A stretch of 21,635 nucleotides of DNA from NCBI GenBank assembly GCA_040143965.1, contig JASJQH010007075.1:1-21635 (forward strand), in the 5' to 3' direction. The notes under the pieces are model-generated. The model saw nothing but the letters and a program-made list of their open reading frames with translations, ran no database searches and was not told the origin of the DNA. Positions within the stretch are counted from its first letter, which is position 1. Each line of letters begins with the position of its first letter. Source of the DNA: Basidiobolus ranarum (lineage: Eukaryota; Basidiobolomycota; Basidiobolomycetes; Basidiobolales). The position numbers and the translations under genes are program-made. Of the stretch, positions 17,219 to 21,635 are shown piece by piece.

Positions 17219-17230
17219 GGGCTCATAACC
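17219..17230 (-). other. Primer-binding site matching initiator tRNA-Met anticodon arm
   Basis: The plus strand reads GGGCTCATAACC, identical to the anticodon-arm sequence of initiator tRNA-Met in yeast. The element's sense strand is therefore its exact complement and directly abuts the LTR end at 17231. Pairing with an internal tRNA region means priming by a 5' half-tRNA, as known for Drosophila copia and yeast Ty5. Confidence 0.75.
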
Positions 17231-17577
17231 TGTTAAGGTATTTGAGAGCCTGTTGGAAGTGGTGTGGAGAGTTAGAGAAATTGGTGGCTTTCACTATTAC
17301 ATTTATGTAGTAGAGAGTTGACATTTATAGTTTTGTAAAGATATAAACAAACTAACATGTAGAATGTGTTAAGAAAGGTCTGAGGAGCATGTTTGCAAAG
17401 TTTGGGGCTTCTAGCATAAGTTTGAAAAAACATATATATGAGAACTTCTAAGTTGGTAAAAATATTGCTAGTAAGTTCCAAATGAGAATAATGAATAATA
17501 TTTTAGTCAAGTATAAGATAACTAAGTACTAAGCTGTATATGAATATATAGGCATTCAGACAATGCTAATTTTAACA
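17231..17577 (-). repeat. Complete copia LTR
   Basis: This is a 347-bp LTR with perfect 6-bp inverted ends (TGTTAA...TTAACA on both strands). Reading on the minus strand, an RT-RNase H remnant and purine tract precede it, and a primer-binding site and gag follow. It therefore serves as the 3' LTR of one internal region and the 5' LTR of another. It is the least decayed LTR in the window and defines the family ends. Confidence 0.88.
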
Positions 17578-18874
17578 CTCTCCCTCAACTAAATGGTAAT
17601 ATAAACTAGTCCAAATAAAGGTCTAAATATCTCTAATTTCTCTCTAGCTAATGGTTGGGTTATTATATCAGCAATCATATCTTCTGTAGAGCAATATGTC
17701 AAGTTGTTAAACTTGCTCTCTAAAGACTCTCTAATGAAGTGATACTTAATATCTATATATTTGCTTCTATTGTAAAACATGGTATTTTTAGCTAATTTGA
17801 TAAAACTTTGATTACCTCAAAATACAGTAGTTGGTGATTTTGAGAATAACCTAACTCTGTTAAGAGTTTTCTGAACCATATTTGTTCTTTTGTTACTTGA
17901 CAGACAGCCATGTATTCTGCTTCTGTTGTTGAAAGTGCTATGGTAGGTTGTTTCTTTGAATTTAAAGAAATAGCTCAATTACAGTAAAGAAACAAGTATC
18001 CTGTTGTAGATCTTCTGTCTTCAATATCTCTTCCCCAATCTACATCTGAATATCCCATCAGATCAAAGTGTGATCCAGAATATGTGTATTTTAGGCACAT
18101 ATTCACAGTTCCTTTCAACTATCTGAACATCTGCTTAACTGCAATGATTTCATCAGATCCATAATCTTGAAGACATTGGCACATAACTCCCACATAATAT
18201 GCAACATCTGGCCATGTTCCAACCATGATATACACAAACTACCAACCACAGATTGATAAGGAAATTTCTAGCTTTCATTTGAATCCCAAAAACATCTGAT
18301 TTGAGTCATTTTTGGTCAAGTTAAGATCTGTCTCTAATGGTATAGATACTGGATTACATTCTTCCATTGTAAATTTCTTTAGTACATCTAGGATATACTT
18401 AGACTGGTTTAAAGTTTTTGTTTTGGTAGCTCTATCTACCTTAATTTGGATCCCAAGATAGTATGTCCATTCACCAAGATCAGCCAATTTGATTTCTGCA
18501 GATAATCTGGATGTGGTTTTCTCCAAAGTCTGCAAGTCATTGATTGCTATAATAAAGTCATCTACATATACACCTCATAAAACTGCATGTGTCTAATCTG
18601 GCCTGAAGTATATATTATAGTCAGCTGTAATCTTTTGGAATTTAAGTATTTCTAAAAAAGCATCTAGCATTATATTCCAAGCTCTTGCAGATTGTTTGAG
18701 TCATGGAGTGTTTTTGGGAGTTTGCAAGCTTTTTTTGGGTTTTCTGGGTTCAGAGATCCATCTGGCTGGTCCATATAGAACTTCTCAGCAAGCTCACCAT
18801 TCAAAAAGTAGTTCTAACATCCATATAATATATATTAAATTGATATTTAGCTGAAATTGCTATAATCAATCTAA
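17578..18874 (-). pseudogene. Copia reverse transcriptase-RNase H remnant
   Basis: On the minus strand the sequence enters RT in the block VRLIIAISAKYQ, then M-D-V-R-T-T-F near the start of the palm domain (the usual M-D-V-x-T-A-F-L-N-G, here with a 1-base deletion). It continues through an intact YVDD box (18557-18568) and the LADLGEWTYYLGIQI block (18275-18535). RNase H follows, ending in YCSTEDMIADIITQPLA and the final segment at 17589-17780. A GAGGGAGAG purine tract lies before the LTR. Frameshifts and stops separate the pieces. Part of integrase and the RT N-terminus are absent: the sequence changes abruptly at about 18875 into the transposase-associated repeat. Confidence 0.9.
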
Positions 18875-19134
18875 CCCTAACAAAAATAAATTCAATTTGA
18901 TCCAGATTGGATCCACCATCCAAAATAGCAAAACTGTCAGAGTACCATCACAATATTGGTGGCTTGCATTCTGCCAGGGATTTTAAAAAGGTGTGATGGC
19001 AGTCTCTTGATGGTATTTTGACAGTGTTCATACATGATAAAATATTGATCCTCAAATTTGGCATGCATCATCCAATATCTGGCTATTTTTGCAAAAATCT
19101 AATTTTTGAATGGCAAATTACTGGGTTTACTGCT
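18875..19134. repeat. Direct repeat, left copy, flanking the Tnp2/Plavaka-like transposase
   Basis: It starts CCCTAACAAAAATAAA and ends GGGTTTACTGCT. It matches 21386-21635 over its full visible length at roughly 80% by eye, in the same orientation. Conserved blocks include GATCCTCAAATTTGGCATGC and TGGCAAATTACTGGGTTTAC. Its junction with copia RT at 18875 is sharp. Confidence 0.85.
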
Positions 19135-21385
19135 CTAGGAATTTGAATTAATATTCATGCCTTTATTTAGATATATTAGGCTTTGTATTCCAGCCATAAT
19201 GAGAATCAAAAAATACAAGAATCTTGTTGTGTTTGGTCTTTACATATGCACATACTTGACTGATCAGACATAACTCAACAACATCAATATACTTTACCAA
19301 CAAACTGATAGTGAGAAAATTGCTAAACATCTAAAATTTTGAATAGCACTGACACTTGGCAAATAGCTGACTCTTGTTACCATTCAGAATGAGAATAAGC
19401 TCATTGATTTTGGCAAATTTCCATAAAGAATTCAGCCAATATATCCCTGACTTGCAGTCAACAAATGTCCTGCCACAAGCAGATATGTCATTGCTTGAAT
19501 AGATTACCCCATGGCTAAAACAATAATACTGCATATCTTGATCTATCTCACCAAGAAGTCTGTCTTGCTGCTTTCCTAAAAATACCATCATATTTTTACA
19601 CAAACAAATTAGTCCAAATTGTAGAGATACTTACTCTGTGTCCATGGATTAGGCTTTGTTGCTGTTATTGTGCTCAAACAGTGCAAAAACCCATGCACAC
19701 ATTGAAATGAGCCCTTTGTTGGCAGGGTAATAAAATCTGTAGTCTCCTTAACCCATTGCTTTACATTCATCACTGATTTTGCTGATATATTGTTAATCAG
19801 ATTAGCATACGGTAATACTAACAATTTCACATGGAGCATCATTTCACCATAGGTGCACTCTGTTGGGAACTCCCAGAATGTATAGCAAGGGCCTATGATC
19901 TCTAAGCATTGTGAAAGATGTAGCAGGGAATGTATTGAATACCAACATAGATTCAGTCTATCTTCTTTAAACCTGTAATAAAGTTTTTCATATCCAACTA
20001 CAAAATCTATGCACAGTCACTGTATCTGCCTAAGATCTACCAATGTAAGTTGATGCTGTAAGAATATGTTGACAATATTGACAAGCAACTCCCAATGTTG
20101 CCAATACTTATTGGGCAGAAATCTTCTCAAAATTCCACTTGAATATATACAAATCCAATACTTCCAGTCTTTGCACTTGAATAAGCTCCTAGATGAGTGG
20201 ATATTGATGGGAGTCCTGGTAAAATATGATGGCATCTTGATGTTATCAAGCACTTTCTTAATTGATTCAAACTTTGATCCTGTCTTGAATGGCTCATTCA
20301 TTTTGAATTTTCCACTATATAGCTGAGTAAGTATTATTTGAATGCTGTTAAATAGTAAGTGCATAGTGCCTAATGGGAAGCTCTGGCTCCAGCTGATCCC
20401 CTTTAGCAATATAATCTTAGGCTTATGGCTAATACCAAGTTTGATGCTAGAATAACAATTTGGTGAATTGATATCAGTGATCATGTTGAAATCTGACTGA
20501 GCTCTTGATGGTAAAATCATGATGTTTAGTGTTGTATTTGGATAGTAGTAATTCATATGCCTGTTAGAGTAAACTCCATTGATTTGACAAAATCTACAGC
20601 AAGATAGTGCATTGTGCCCACAAAAACCTCCAACTTTACTGATGGCAGGATTTTCAACAATACATACAATGATATTAGCTTTAATAAAATATTCACCAAC
20701 TGAACCTCATTAGATTACCATTCAAATTCAGCAATCAAAGGATCCAAGAAGCTATCTATAAGCACTGGTGATTTAGGTCTAGATAGGATGAATAGTTTCA
20801 AAATATTATTACTCTTATACTGTTCAGAAGGAGGAAGATGTAAGTCAATTAAAATTATTGGCCAGCAAGCCGTTCCAATGGTATATTTGTTTACTGAGAA
20901 ACCATCCAGAGCCAATGCAAATGCATGATCATATGTGTCCTCAAAGAAACCTTGATATTTTAGATTCTGGTAGTGATATCCTTCAAGTTTATTGGTAATA
21001 CCATCAGCTTCATGGTGAGTACTATGGTATTTGAGCAATGATCTATATTTGGGTGATTTCATCAAAACTTTAAGGTGGGGAATCAATGGTATGTAAGCCA
21101 AATATGAACAATATTTACCTGATTGAGTGATTGCCAATTGTTTGCAATCAGTACATGACTTCAGGTTTTTCAGATCACTGGTCAGAGCCAAACAACCTTT
21201 TGGAGATGAAGATAGTTTAATTACTGAAGGATTATAAGTCATACAATTGACAAGTGTTTACCACTTGTACCAGGTCTGTGGTAAGCAACTGTTACCAATC
21301 AACTGTGCTAAAAGTGTAAGAAAACCATTTGGATTGAACTCTCCCCTCCTCAATAATCAAAGCTGCTTCCTCTACAGTAAATGCT
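19135..21385 (-). pseudogene. Decayed Tnp2/Plavaka-like (CACTA-related) DNA transposase
   Basis: On the minus strand several open pieces join into a fungal transposase of the Tnp2/Plavaka type. The first (20715-21242) has a C-x2-C pair, LAYIPLIPHLKVL, then LALDGFSVNKYTIGTACWPI, LPPSEQ and FLDPLIAEFEW. A stop and frameshift follow, then GFCGHNALSCCRFCQINGVY near 20570-20640, matching the family's G-x-N-x4-C-R-x-C block. The next piece (20017-20556) has SFPLGTMHLLFN and a KCKDWKYWICIYS segment. The last pieces (about 19609-19930 and 19331-19603) have GPCYTFWEFPTECTYGEMM and PYANLINNI. Coding-like sequence seems to continue to about 19150, right up to the flanking repeat. Multiple stops and shifts show it is dead; it encoded a cut-and-paste transposase. 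Confidence 0.8.
21250..21268. repeat. Small inverted repeat upstream of the transposase frame
   Basis: ACAAGTG and CACTTGT (7-bp arms) flank a 5-base loop, just upstream of the first transposase open piece. It may be chance in AT-rich DNA or a remnant of a subterminal transposase-binding motif. Confidence 0.3.
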
Positions 21386-21635
21386 CCCTAACAAAAATAA
21401 AATTGATTTGATCCAGATCAAATCCACCCTCCAAAATAGCAAAACCATCAGAGACCTGTCACAATATCAGTGGCTTGCATTCTGGCACGGATTTTGATGG
21501 TGGTTTCTTGACAGTATCTTAATGGTATTTATAAATGTTAAATTATTGATCCTCAAATTTGGCATGCATTATTCAACATCCAGCAATTTTTGCAAAAATC
21601 TAACTTTTGAATGGCAAATTACTGGGTTTACTGCT
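21386..21635. repeat. Direct repeat, right copy, cut by the window edge
   Basis: This copy starts CCCTAACAAAAATAAA at 21386 and runs to the end of the window, matching 18875-19134 with scattered substitutions and small indels. Its true right end is not visible. Confidence 0.85.

Noticed and set aside
1-21635. CRISPR arrays, tRNA or rRNA genes
   Set aside because: No regularly spaced repeat-spacer pattern was seen and no tRNA arms with conserved T-loop sequence. The only tRNA-like match is the 12-base primer-binding site of the retroelement.

Overview
The window looks like nuclear DNA of a fungus, probably an early-diverging (zygomycete-grade) lineage, though I cannot name the species. Evidence: a spliced CCT5 chaperonin gene with four GT-AG introns; a stand-alone glutamyl-phosphate reductase of the fungal/bacterial type rather than the fused animal/plant P5CS; PY-motif alpha-arrestins; Ty1/copia retrotransposons; and a fungal Tnp2/Plavaka-like DNA transposase. 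A DM9-repeat protein also fits a non-Dikarya fungus, but that is inference.

Layout. 1-1877 is the 3' half of a decayed plus-strand copia element whose 3' LTR is split by a younger antisense solo LTR with a 5-bp target duplication. 1878-3752 has no recognisable gene. 3753-4202 is an intact two-repeat DM9 protein. 5262-6278 (minus) and 8178-9179 (plus) are a head-to-head pair of paralogous alpha-arrestins, colinear and about two-thirds identical, with 1.9 kb between them holding TATA boxes and a 28-bp repeat carrying GATA-type motifs. 9772-11787 is CCT5 (five exons, 540 aa). 12302-12700 is a small zinc-binding GFA/CENP-V-family protein, convergent with 12886-14265 (minus), the proline-biosynthesis gene PRO2/proA. 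14266-15001 is AT-rich spacer. 15002-21635 is a repeat graveyard: two plus-oriented LTR pieces, a minus-strand copia gag-protease-integrase fragment, one complete minus LTR, the copia RT-RNase H end, then a decayed Tnp2/Plavaka-like transposase between two copies of a direct repeat of at least 250 bp.

The host genes are unrelated in function: protein folding, proline synthesis, probable trafficking adaptors, a putative lectin-like protein and a putative zinc enzyme. There is no operon logic. The most informative features are the minus-strand copia arrangement (RT-RNase H - LTR - gag-PR-IN around a single LTR, as if circularly permuted), a primer-binding site complementary to the anticodon arm of initiator tRNA-Met (half-tRNA priming), the nested solo LTR, and the divergent arrestin pair. 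I found no convincing new multi-gene system; the arrestin pair with its repeat-bearing spacer is the best candidate for host biology worth pursuing.
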